Source: Uranotaenia lowii (taxonomy: Eukaryota > Arthropoda > Insecta > Diptera > Culicidae). From it: a stretch of 64,000 nt of DNA. The stretch spans positions 229,169,961 to 229,233,960 of the forward strand of contig NC_073693.1 in assembly GCF_029784155.1 (NCBI RefSeq). The letters run 5' to 3'. Positions 1 through 10,899 of the stretch are shown piece after piece. Positions within the stretch are counted from its first letter, which is position 1. The number at the start of each line of letters is the position of its first letter. The notes below the pieces were generated by a model. It did no database searches. It was not told where the DNA came from and saw only the letters and a list, made by a program, of their open reading frames with translations. The position numbers were made by a program, and so were the translations under genes.

Positions 1-340
1 CTTGTTGTAAAAAATAACTAGTTTACTACTTTCATTATAAGTAATTATAAAAAGTTTTTTTTAAATTGAAATCTAGGACTTATTTTCGAAAGTAAGAAAT
101 TCAAATGAATACCTTACTGTTTATGTAGAATAACTCAAACCTGAATAATTATATTGAACCTTTCGATTTTTCGACTATTCTTAATGTATGTATTGTTTGA
201 GCAAAAATGCTAAAGGAAAAGTTTTGTCACCGGCTTATTTCCTCCAAAAATTAAAACATTTGGTCGGTGACCCCCAAACAAAATTTTTGTTTCAAATTTT
301 TATTCAAATCTTTGAAAAATATACATATGACCCATTCCAG

Positions 341-764
341 CGTGACGTCACAACGTTTGCAAAATAACTTTTTGGTATATTGTATGTAAGTTTTACAGGT
401 CATATCACACATCGTTAAAAATTGTACATTATAAGGTCAAAATTTAATTCTCTACAATTTGAAACCAAAAGTATTTGTATAGAATAAATAGTTAACGAAA
501 TATAAGCAAAAGGAATCGTGACGTCACAACGCGCCTCTTTTCCCACTTTTCAGTTTTTTTTACAACGCCGCAATTTTCTGCTCTTCTATTTGATCAAATT
601 TTATGAAAATTTCTGGAAAGTATCGATTCATTACAACCAACAAATAGCTGTTTTTGATTTTTTCAAATATTGATTTCGATTTATTCTAGAGCGATTCAGT
701 TTCGTGACGTCACAACGCACCATTTTTTTTAAAGCAGGGTTTTGCAAAGCGTTGTGACGTCACG
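341..764. repeat. Cluster of four CRE-like palindromic motifs
   Basis: CGTGACGTCACAACG occurs at 341-355, 517-531 and 703-717, and in reverse complement at 750-764. The core GTGACGTCAC is a perfect palindrome containing TGACGTCA, the classical cAMP-response-element site bound by bZIP proteins. The three forward copies are 176 and 186 bp apart. They may be regulatory sites or simply the conserved part of an old repeat family. The sequence does not decide between these. Confidence 0.7.
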
Positions 765-2442
765 AAATTTGATGGTTAGCTACATGAAATAAATCAAAGT
801 ATAATCTTAAAATGAATGCTTGATTTACTTAAAATGCTTAAAAACTTAATAAATAATGTGATTTGGTGATGAAATCGATCCATTTATTCCCAAAATTTAA
901 AAGGAATTTAATCTCAAAGGCTCATATAAGCAGATAAGGTTTGCAACACTGCTCACATCAATTTCATTCGAAGTTTTTTTATGCGATCATGTGAATATTA
1001 TTTAGGACAAAACTAAAACTAGAAAATATTTATTCGTAAAAGCGTTGAAATGTGTTTCTGAATCTTTTTAATCTATAATTGCAAAGGAAAGGAAAAATAA
1101 ATGATAATTTCAAAGCCTTCGATCTTTCCAAAGATAATTAATCGACACTAGAGTGCCTAAATCAGCCATCTAATGAAAATCTTATAAGTTGCAAGCTAAA
1201 ATAGATCCTAGGCCTAACACAAAGTCCAGTGCCAAATTTGGGGATCGGCCCACGGAAATAGAGGGCACAATGAGCCTAAAATTTGTATGGAATTATGAGA
1301 AATTGGGCTTGAAAGGACATTAAAACCAATTTATGCACCAATTTCTGAAGTCCCTATCGGCTGGTTTGTTTTAATTATAGTCATTCACAAAACTTTCGTT
1401 ATGACAAATAGTTTATCTCAAGATCCCATTTCGACAATGGTTTAGTTAAAAAGGTTTTTGAGTTTCAAAAATTAGCTTCTGATGGGTCAAATACAAAAAA
1501 ATACATAAATGATCGTTAATAGACGCTAACTTTGAACGTTATAGCTGTTTTATGATAACTCTAATCGAAACGCGATCCTCAGATGAAATATTGTCATAAT
1601 CAAAGCTTCAAAATACTCAAATTAAAAGAAAAATTGGTTGATAAAGACCTAAATTATTGACGATAAACGGTTTTTTTTATCATGCCGAACAAAATCTACA
1701 TAATTCCATACAAACTTCAGGTGCGTTGCGCAACCCATTCCCCAAATTTTGCATGAGACCTTGTGCTAGTACATATTTGAATTTATTAAATTTTGTAATT
1801 CAGTTCAAAGTCTCTTTTGGGAGATTTTATGTGAACACGGGGTTCGATTTAGATTTTATAGTGACATTCTTTGAGGTGGAAATTACAATAAAAGCAATTT
1901 TCTATTAAAATAATTTTATTAATTTTATTAATTAGTTTTCTATGAAAATCTTATGATTTTTTTAATAAAAAAGTTAATCTATTAAGTTTACCAGTTTACC
2001 AGATTTTTTGAATCTCATTACATTTATTTCATGGAACTTATTTTGTTTGAACGGCATTATGAAATAGAAGCTACTAGCGGTGTTTTTCATTCTAACATAG
2101 ATATATGAAGAACTTGATCTTTAACAAGATATTTATTCAAATCACAGATAACTATCTGCTTTATGATTCACAAATATTCTTTTACAAAATCGATGAGGAT
2201 TTCATTTGTTTGATAGTTTGTTTATTCTTGAATCAAGCGTTTTTAAGCGCTGTTTTATGTTTTTTTTTCAGAAATGTTTAAAAACAACTAAGTTAATGCA
2301 AAAAAAAAAGTTTCTTCAAAAACTTGATAATAGATTTCGTTTATTGAAGCACATTGTTGTGTTGAGCTTGTATTGAAGAAATACTATCATAGTGTTGAAG
2401 TAAAAAGTCTTGAACGTTTTCGAAAAAAAGTAAATAAATTTT

Positions 2443-2624
2443 CGTGACGTCACAACGCATTCTTTACCCGGGTGCAACTCACAACCAGCTAAACCGATTT
2501 TCAATCTAAAAATTGCATTAAATTCCACTCAAAAAGTTTGAAGAGACCTCCAATTTTCGACAATATGTGAAATTTCAGTTAATCATAAATTTAAAAACAG
2601 TAGAATTTTCGTGACGTCACAATG
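2443..2624. repeat. Second cluster of CRE-like palindromic motifs
   Basis: CGTGACGTCACAACG is at 2443-2457 and a one-base variant, CGTGACGTCACAATG, is at 2610-2624. The spacing of 167 bp is close to that of the first cluster, which favours a common repeat origin. Confidence 0.65.
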
Positions 2625-3302
2625 CTTAAAAATAGATACCTTTATCAACGATTCTAGGGCGTAAACTTGCAGTAACTGTAATTTATCTTATATCATGCTT
2701 AAAAGATGGCTTTTCTACCACCATTTTGCAGTAATTTATTTTGACATAGCTAGATTTTTGACAAAGTTATGTTATAAATAAAGAATATTTGCAAAAATCA
2801 ATTTAATTTCATACTAAAATTTCTAAATTTCAACGTTAACATACTCAATTCTAAACAAAGGTAGCTGAAAATCTTTTAATGGAAAATGACACTCAAGAAA
2901 TAACCTTTCTAACACTATGTAATTTATATTTGGATACTGAAAAATAAAAATCGGTTCTCCAGTTGAGGGGTGCTTGGAATGGGTCATATATTTTGAGTGT
3001 TTTTTTAATTTCAGAGGTGCTTTTCCTCTTAGGTTTTGCTTTAAATATTTTGAAATAGAACTAATAGCTCAACAATCATATCAGAAACTTTAAAAAATCA
3101 AAATGATTTCAAACAAGTTACAGACCTAGAAGAAGATTATTTAAAAAATATCTTCTAATCCTAAAGTTTAAAAATCAGCTGGCAAATTCTGTCAGCAGTC
3201 TGAAAGGGTAAAATAATCTTAAAATTATTAGAATTATCTGAAATTATTTGAATCGATTTGAATCCATTATCTTTAGATTTTCTGATAGCAGAAACACTGG
3301 AG

Positions 3303-3492
3303 TGTGGGCTTGTGATATAGCTCAGTTGGCAAGTCTGTTGTCTCCTGAGCCGATGTCCGCGAGTTCGAGCCCAAGAGTAAACATCGAACACAGTTGTACC
3401 GGATAGTTTTTCAATAACGATCCGCCAACTGCAACGTTGATAAAGTCGCGAATGCCATAAAGATGGTAAAACGACTATAATCGAAACAACAA
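3303..3492 (+). mobile_element. tRNA-derived SINE with 14-bp target duplication
   Basis: A roughly 190-bp element is flanked by perfect 14-bp direct repeats, CAGAAACACTGGAG at 3289-3302 and 3493-3506. Its head carries an RNA polymerase III A box (TAGCTCAGTTGG, 3318-3329) and a B box (GAGTTCGAGCC, 3361-3371), as in a tRNA gene. The tRNA-like part is followed by about 120 bp of unrelated body and a short tail rich in AAC. A non-autonomous retroposon of this kind is copied by the reverse transcriptase of a partner LINE. The perfect duplication points to a fairly recent insertion. It is not a functional tRNA: the acceptor ends do not pair convincingly and the body continues past the tRNA part. 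Confidence 0.88.
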
Positions 3493-3506
3493 CAGAAACA
3501 CTGGAG

Positions 3507-6137
3507 GGTATTTTATCAATAAAACCTCAATGATTGAGAAATTCATTTAATACTAGGAACCCGTTGAACTTTTTTGTGATAACGCTTATCGTAATGCGAT
3601 CTGGAGAAGAAACGTTTGTTTTAATTTAAAAATTAAGAAAATCAATTTCAAAATTCAATCAATTATTCAAAAGTAAACGATCCGTTAAAAACAATTTTTG
3701 ATTAGAAATCATTTTATACCTCTTCTGATAAAAATAAATAATATTTCATTCGCAATTAAGACTCAATGCAAGTCGTTACAGCAGTTTAATCTTGCTTAAA
3801 TTTTGCATTTTACTTTCTTATGATACAATGATCATTTATTTGTTTGAGCAAAGCATGTTTTATTAAATAATTTATTTCTATTTTTAAGGCCAAATTTTAG
3901 TAACCCTCCTGCAAACTGTGGATCTTCAATTTTATTCAAAAAACTAGCATTACTTTTTAGGTTAAATAATCCTAGCTTCTACAGTTTCAAACCCACTGTA
4001 TTAGTAATACCTCTTGAATTTTTTGTTTTAATTTAATTTTTAAGGTTTAAGGATTTTTTTTAATGGATGAATCTAGTCTAAAACTATGATAAATTTGAAA
4101 CTTCTACTTTTTAATACCAATTTTGGTAAAAACCATTAGAAATCATTGGTTTGAATAAACTATAAAAATCCATAAAAATTTAAAATTAAAAAATGCAAAA
4201 ATCTGATCTTAAACCTTGAAAAATTAAGTTTTTATCGTTTTGTTGATTATATTATTTCAAAAATATCATCAGTATTTGAATTCTTATGCAAATATGAAGT
4301 TCAAATGATTGATAGAAAATTTGTTCACCTTCAATATGAGAAAAAGGAATTTGAAATTGATGTTATAAAAACTGTATTTTATATTTTAAATACTTTTGCA
4401 AACTGGTCTGCTGAGATTCGTTTAAATTTAATCTGAGGTAAAAAAAAAAATTTAAAACTTCCACAAACGAGTGGTAACTTCCAAAATAAGATTTTTTTTT
4501 CGAACATGCGTATTCATATGCATCTGAGCAAAAAAAATCAAATAATAAGATTGAAAAAAAAGAAAAGGTTTGAAATATTTCGTTGGAAACCAATCAAAAG
4601 ATGTTGGACTGTTGTTGGTCATGTATCAAAAAACAGAAGTTTTTAAATTTTATCACTGTTCGATTTTTTAATTCTCGCTTAATTCACGCTCGATTTGATC
4701 ACGGTTAACGTTTCGATTTTATCACGTTGTTTTTGAAAACCATTCAGAAATCATTTTTCATTTTTCAATTTTTATTTCAAGTTTCGCCAAATTCTTGGTT
4801 TTGCTCTTATCACCTTTATGAATAAAGCGTGATAAAATCGAAGAACTACTAAATTTCAATCAATCAGAATAAGTTTTCAAAGATATACACATATGAATTT
4901 AAATTTAAGTTACATTTGAATAAAACCAATAATTACAAAGATATCCCAAGTAATAAATTTTGAAAAAAAAAAATAATATAAATTTTTTTTTCAATTTAAT
5001 TCTCTAATCTGTCCAGGTGTTGAATTTTATTTTGTGTTTCAGAGTGACAAGAACTTGAAAAAAAATAGATTTTCATAGAAAAACATTTCTTTTTCTTTTC
5101 ACTGGAATAATTTTACAAATTGAAAATTAATACATATAGACTACAAATCTTCAAAAAAAAAAAAAACAAAGCGTATGAGGACTCACCCCAAATATTTCAA
5201 TTTTGCCTGAGTCTGTAGAAAAGGCGTGCCGTATCACTAAAGATCAGAAGACCGACTAGTTATTTACCAGGATAAAACGGCACTCTTAAAATTATCGGAA
5301 TGGCGAAATCTAGCAGCGGTAAAATTTTCAATCGGGTAGTGAATTTTTTTTTGCATTGAATATTCTAAGGACTACCCTAGTGGAGTCATCTGATGTTCCG
5401 AAAAATTGAAGCAATATATAAGAAGCTCATATACGATTTTTTAAATAATACATTATCTCGAGTCATAAACATTTTTAAATCATATGATATCACAGCACAT
5501 TAGACTTTTCTTTGATTTTCATGTGATTTTCAAACATCGTTTAAACTTTTTGATTTCCTGGAAAAGGATTGGATACATTCTAGCAATATGAGCAAGTATT
5601 ATACAATTTAATATTCATTGCAAAACAAAAAACTAATTTTGATTCAGTGATCTGAAATTTTAAATATCAAAAGATTTGATTGTTTTTTAAAGTTTTATAA
5701 CTGCAAATGTTTGTTGAGGCCAAACTGTTTTTCCAGGACACTGCATTTATTCAGCTTTTGGAATAAGTACTTAATCAAATCCACTACGACTACAGTTGAA
5801 AGGATGCCGCGTTTGCCTTTTCCGGACAACAAACACAATCGTTATCATCGCTGCAAGTTTGAGCGTTATGAGCTACGGTTTGGTGCGTGATTCAAGGATT
5901 TCTTAAGATTTGATCAGGAATGATTTTTTAAAATATCAAACTTGAAAAAAATCTCACTTTGAGGATTCTAGGAAATATTTTTTTTTTCTGTTATAAATAC
6001 AAATTGAAATATGATTCAAATTCGTAAGAATTATTAAATAAAAAATAATTAAAAAGTTTTTTCTATATTGTTTCATGAAATCAAACTTTTTGTTCAAATT
6101 TTATTTCAAGTAGTTGGGCAGAAGAATCTTGCCAACA
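3507..6137. other. AT-rich gene-less DNA
   Basis: No gene is seen. A small inverted pair, TCGATTTTATCACG at 4713-4726 and its complement at 4828-4841, with a related direct copy at 4691-4703, suggests a short MITE relic around 4.64-4.86 kb. The rest is A/T tracts without visible structure up to the assembly gap. Confidence 0.55.
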
Positions 6138-6637
6138 NNNNNNNNNNNNNNNNNNNNNNNNNNNNNNNNNNNNNNNNNNNNNNNNNNNNNNNNNNNNNNN
6201 NNNNNNNNNNNNNNNNNNNNNNNNNNNNNNNNNNNNNNNNNNNNNNNNNNNNNNNNNNNNNNNNNNNNNNNNNNNNNNNNNNNNNNNNNNNNNNNNNNNN
6301 NNNNNNNNNNNNNNNNNNNNNNNNNNNNNNNNNNNNNNNNNNNNNNNNNNNNNNNNNNNNNNNNNNNNNNNNNNNNNNNNNNNNNNNNNNNNNNNNNNNN
6401 NNNNNNNNNNNNNNNNNNNNNNNNNNNNNNNNNNNNNNNNNNNNNNNNNNNNNNNNNNNNNNNNNNNNNNNNNNNNNNNNNNNNNNNNNNNNNNNNNNNN
6501 NNNNNNNNNNNNNNNNNNNNNNNNNNNNNNNNNNNNNNNNNNNNNNNNNNNNNNNNNNNNNNNNNNNNNNNNNNNNNNNNNNNNNNNNNNNNNNNNNNNN
6601 NNNNNNNNNNNNNNNNNNNNNNNNNNNNNNNNNNNNN
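6138..6637. other. Assembly gap of exactly 500 N
   Basis: Five hundred unknown bases in a round number indicate a scaffold gap of arbitrary size. Reading frames that run through it have no meaning. Confidence 0.99.
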
Positions 6638-7978
6638 TATGCGTTTTCTATACTATTTGATTATTGTAAGAGAATTGAGGGTAAAACCAGCCATAACTCC
6701 TCCATTAGATTCTTAAAAAAAATCGCACAAGATAGGTCAATTTTTTAAAAATTTTCAAGTCTAAATTTGTTTTTTTCGGGATTGTTTACAAAATATAGGG
6801 AAATTAGGGGTTGAAAAGGCACTACATGTATAACTCCGTTCGTAAGCTCGCACAGCGTCTGAAACTTCTTCCAATCGATTTGGACATTTTTACTACAAGA
6901 AAGTACTTTTTCTTAGATTTGTTTTGTGTAAGATGGAAGATATTGAATTTCTTCGCGGTTTATACTCCCCATTGTGCATTGCATAAAACTCGAAAACAGC
7001 ATTTACCTACCAAAGTGGATGCGTTATACATACATACATACATATTTTTAACTTCTGGCTTAAGCGAATAGAATTATACAAATTGGACGATATTCAACAC
7101 CTTACTCGTACATCCTGAAAGTATGCGAAAGAGGACATGTTTTGCTCTAAATACATGTACACCAGCGAAAATATTTGCTGCTTCTCTCATAGGACAATTT
7201 TTCCAAATGAATCATATTTTCAAATAACCAAATTTGCAAACATGGCAGACTTTTTATCATATCCGATTTATAAGGACTTTAAGTAACCACTTTTACGATC
7301 GTTTACTTATTTGATAGGAATTGCGATTCACATAACATTGTTAACGATTTGAGCTACCATTTCTAATGCGATTTTATGTTTTCTGGGTTATTTACATCTT
7401 TCTGGCTCAAGGTAAAAAAAAAGTTTGCCGTAAACATAATCCCAGTTAGTCTGGCTTTTATTGCAAAAGTTATTTCATGAACGTTTACCATGAGGGTCAT
7501 GGATAGTAAGTACGGATAAACGACTCAAATGATTTTTTTTTCAAAAGAGTTTAACAACCAGGGTCATTTTTCCCTAGATCAAATGATCAAATTGTCGATG
7601 AAACCCATTTGTTCGATGAAACCCACCCCCCACACAAAACTATATCCCTTGAGACTATAATTGTGGTAATTCATTTAGTCAATTTGTTGTAGACTTACGA
7701 GTCTGACTCGTGTCTGAGAAGATGTGTCTGACTCGTAGTTGAAAAGTTGTTTCATTTACCATCGGACACGCGACTCAAATGAATAAATCGTTCGTGAAAA
7801 CCGACGAAATATCCATTAGGTCTTAATCTATATGTGTATCTTCACGAGTCAGACTCTTGGTGAAAAAAAGGTGTCATGTATTAAAGCCACGATCCATTTA
7901 GGCTGCACGACTGTAGAATCAAATTGTTTGTGAACATCAATATCTTATCCATAGCTCTTCAACACTAGGACATATATA
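6638..7978. other. Gene-less DNA flanking a Tc1 insertion
   Basis: No gene is seen. A TACA microsatellite lies near 7027-7043. The dodecamer CGACTCAAATGA recurs near 7521 and 7751, and again on the far side of the transposon near 9731. Several GAGTC/GACTC words also occur between 7690 and 7860, so the Tc1 element appears to have landed in an older repetitive stretch. Confidence 0.5.
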
Positions 7979-9646
7979 CAAGTCAATCGCAAAATTGATC
8001 GTACACACATGGTTTACCAACTCTTTCCATTTATTTGGTAGGAAAAAATGGTTCAACATTAATGATTTTGATGCACATTAATTGTTTACAAATTTAGCTA
8101 TTGATCTGATCGCGACGATTTTGAAAAATATGTTTCGCTCATTTTATGATTCAAGAAATTAATAAAAATCCCAAATGAGAGATATGCAAAATTGATCGTA
8201 TACTTTTTATTTGACCTGAAATGTGTGATGAGTAAACAAGATCAATGTGAATTAGCGAAGTTTTTTTGTCAGCGTTTCATGTCAACACTCAGCAGCTACT
8301 TGGGCAGTATTTGTTTTTGTTTTTTTGCTGAATTTCGGAGAGTTGTAATCAAAATGGCAAACAAGCGCAAGGAAACGGACATTGCGACGTTGCGATGGTT
8401 TATGATAAGTATGTGTTGTCGCGAAAAATAATTGTGGGAAATAGCAGAATCTGTCGAGAGAACCACTATACAGTACAGGACATCATCAAATAGAGGAAAT
8501 ACGGAAGAACCGTGAAAAATATCGCTGGAAAAGGACGGAAACGCATCTTGGCTGCTACAGATGAACGGGTAATTGTGCGAACTTTGAAAATGAAACCTAG
8601 AACAAGTATTCCGAAATTGGCCATTGAAGTCGCTGGGACCATCGAAAGACGTGTCAGCGCAGATACTGTCCGGGTGTAGCGCACAGGAGCGGTTTGAGAG
8701 GTCGTGTAAGCCGTAAGACTGAAGTGCACTAAGGCTTATGTTAATATGCCTAAACAGTTCTGGAACACAGTTCTATTTACCGACGAAACAAAAATAAACC
8801 TTTTCAGATCGCATGGGCGGCTAAATGGTGTGGAGAAAACATGGAATGGAGCTCCAGCCCAAGAATTTAGTGTCAACTGTAAAACACCTTGGCGGCAACC
8901 AGAGATTGTTGGGGTTCAATATCGACCTCTTAACCTAGAACCCATGGAATTCATTGACTCAACGACGGATAAGATGGGTTATTTGAACATCTTCAAGCGT
9001 AACCTGCAGCCTTCTGTTGATAAATTGGGTCTACCTCGTGAATATTACTTCCAACAATATAATGACCTCAGATATACCGCTATAGGTCGTTCGAGAGTGG
9101 TTGTTGTATAATACCCATAAACAACTCAAAACGCCTCAGCAGTCTCCCGATCTGAACCCGATAGAACGCTTCTGGTGGGAGGACAAAAATCGCCTGAAAA
9201 ATAAAAACTATAGGACAAGGCAGAACTCTGAACGGCGATTAAGGAGATCTGGAAGAACAATACCATCTAGTGTGACCAAAAACCTCGTTGAGTCGATGCC
9301 ACAACGCTTGCAAGCATTGCTAGATGCCAAAGGCGGTCATACCAGATACTAATTTAGTTGTTTTTGATATTTGTTACTTTCTTTGAATTGATTTTTATTA
9401 AAATTTTAAGAAAAAGTAGTACTGTACGATCAATTTTGCCATGTCTGAAATGGTGTTTTTTTGTTGTATTTTCAAATATGAAGTGAAAATATAAATAATT
9501 TGTATTTTTCTTTTCACAGTTAAAGAGAAAAAAGGGGGAATTTTTAAATGTATTAAAGTTTTTTTCACTTATTTACTATTAAACCCTGAAAAACTCAAAA
9601 TTCAAGAATGAATAATGGCAGTACGATCAATTTTGCGATTGGCTAG
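7979..9646 (+). mobile_element. Tc1-type transposon with IR/DR ends, inactive
   Basis: The two 26-bp ends (7979-8004 and 9621-9646) are inverted copies matching at 24 positions, with the core GCAAAATTGATCGTAC. Each end has a second internal copy of the core, at 8186-8200 and 9424-9439, about 197 bp inside its outer copy on both sides. That symmetrical layout is the inverted/direct-repeat type known from Sleeping Beauty-like Tc1 elements, where transposase binds both copies. A TA precedes the left end. The expected TA after the right end reads TG, which I take as decay. The transposase inside is broken, so this copy is immobile unless helped in trans. Confidence 0.85.
8354..9352 (+). pseudogene. 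Tc1-family (DD34E-type) transposase, broken
   Basis: The decayed gene of the surrounding transposon would have encoded a cut-and-paste DNA transposase acting on the flanking inverted repeats. The frame opens with MANKRKETDIA at ATG 8354 and stops at about 8430. The middle is readable from 8746 and contains LFTDETK, the first catalytic aspartate block. The second block reads FQQYNDLRYTA, where the family has QQDND, so the second catalytic aspartate is replaced by tyrosine. The third block, SPDLNPIERFW, is in another frame starting near 9101 and holds the glutamate. Spacing between the second and third sites fits DD34E allowing for the frameshift. At least one early stop, further stops before 8746 and one frameshift near 9100 make it non-functional. 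Confidence 0.85.
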
Positions 9647-9887
9647 TGGCAAAGCCATTCTATCATAATTTTAACCAGGAGTCAGAGTTGTAGATGTTTC
9701 GTAAAACGGAAGCTATCAGAAATCATCGATAAACGACTCAAATGACCACAACACATAAAAATTTGGTATAAAGTAGGAGTCTGGATCATAGCGAAGAATT
9801 TGAGCCGTAAGCGAATAGTTCACGAGGATGAATAATCAATCAGTCCCTGTACACGACTCACACTGCTGTCAACTTTAGTATGCTTAA
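9647..9887. other. Short spacer between two transposons
   Basis: Gene-less DNA that contains another CGACTCAAATGA copy near 9731, matching the left flank of the Tc1 element. It ends in the TTAA target of the next element. Confidence 0.4.
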
Positions 9888-10492
9888 CCTTCCCATGCCG
9901 TTCGCAAAATATCCGTTTCGGGGAAATTTGAGTTGTAGTTTGATTTCGTTCTCCTGGCTGTAAATGTTAACCGATTTTGATGATATTATATTCATTGTGT
10001 AGGTAATTTGTTCTTATTACTCAAAATTTTAAAATAAAGTCGATATGTATTACCAAGTTATCAGAAACTGGTTCAGAAAGTAAAAAGTCCGAAAAATCAA
10101 TTTTATTTTTTAAATGCTCATAACTTTTGACAGCTTTTCTGTATTTGAGTGTTTCATTGATGTTTGAAATCGTCAAGAATCCATCTATCCGACAATGTAT
10201 AGATATGTTGGGGTCCAATGAAAGTTTTGACCGCTATCTCAGATCTTCCGGTAGAAAAAAATCTAGCTTTAAAAAAACGATATCCAATTGTTGCTTTGCT
10301 TAGCTGTATTTCATTTCCCAATGAACCGATTTTCAAAACTTTAATTTCAATTTTTTGACGTTAATTTGATCATTATTTTCATAGAACATACTTGGTCTGT
10401 CAAAATTCCTAGTTCTTCAGTATATTGGAATGATGATAAAGAGATTTAAAATGTGCGCTTCGGGTCATATTGACCCGAACGGCATGGGAAGG
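9888..10492. mobile_element. TTAA-flanked MITE, piggyBac-like
   Basis: A 605-bp element has perfect 17-bp terminal inverted repeats (CCTTCCCATGCCGTTCG) and is flanked on both sides by TTAA (9884-9887 and 10493-10496). TTAA duplication is the hallmark of piggyBac transposases. Just inside the right end, 10461-10477 is a palindrome of CGGGTCA and TGACCCG around three bases, a typical subterminal motif of such elements. No transposase frame is present, so it is non-autonomous. Confidence 0.85.
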
Positions 10493-10496
10493 TTAA

Positions 10497-10899
10497 TTAT
10501 CAATCATTTCTCAGGAGTGAAGGAGGGAATTACTTTGAATGTAAAACTAGAGTGTGAACTTGTTAGAAGGTAATCAGAATGTATTATGTCACAGATTTGC
10601 AGCATCTAAAGGGACTAATAGATTTCTTTAATGGAATATAATCCGGGGGTTTCGAACAAAAAATTCATTTGGGATAGAGATAGCGTAGTGGTGATACCAC
10701 TTTTTCCGTACATGGCGAGTGTAAAAAATTTAGAAAGATTCAAATTGTACGCATTGGCTCCAGGATACTGCGAAGTCGGCTTTATCCTTTTTTAATATTA
10801 AAAATATTTCAGCTTCAAGATAAATTGACAAAAATTTAAAAAAAAAAGTCAAAACTCATCGAAAAATTATTTTAAAATGAGCGTGTTTTAGCTTTGCAA
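10497..10899. other. Gene-less DNA
   Basis: No gene is visible. An isolated tRNA A-box-like word, TAGCGTAGTGG near 10682, lacks a matching B box. Confidence 0.4.

Larger units (their letters stand above)
1..3288. other. AT-rich gene-less DNA
   Basis: No open reading frame here shows a recognisable protein, and the longest frames are short and low in complexity. The notable contents are the palindromic motif clusters listed separately and an inverted 15-bp pair, ATATGACCCATTCCA at 325-339 and its complement at 2975-2989, which brackets both motif clusters. The bracketed 2.66 kb could be an old inverted-repeat element. A single 15-bp match is weak evidence in a window this large. Confidence 0.6.

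Noticed and set aside
3311..3376. A tRNA gene on the basis of A and B boxes
   Set aside because: The boxes are good, but the acceptor stem does not close and the unit continues into a SINE body with a target duplication.
6068..6748. Open frames of 200 and 226 codons
   Set aside because: They exist only because the assembly gap has no stop codons.
10682..10760. tRNA-like A box TAGCGTAGTGG
   Set aside because: No B box or cloverleaf follows.
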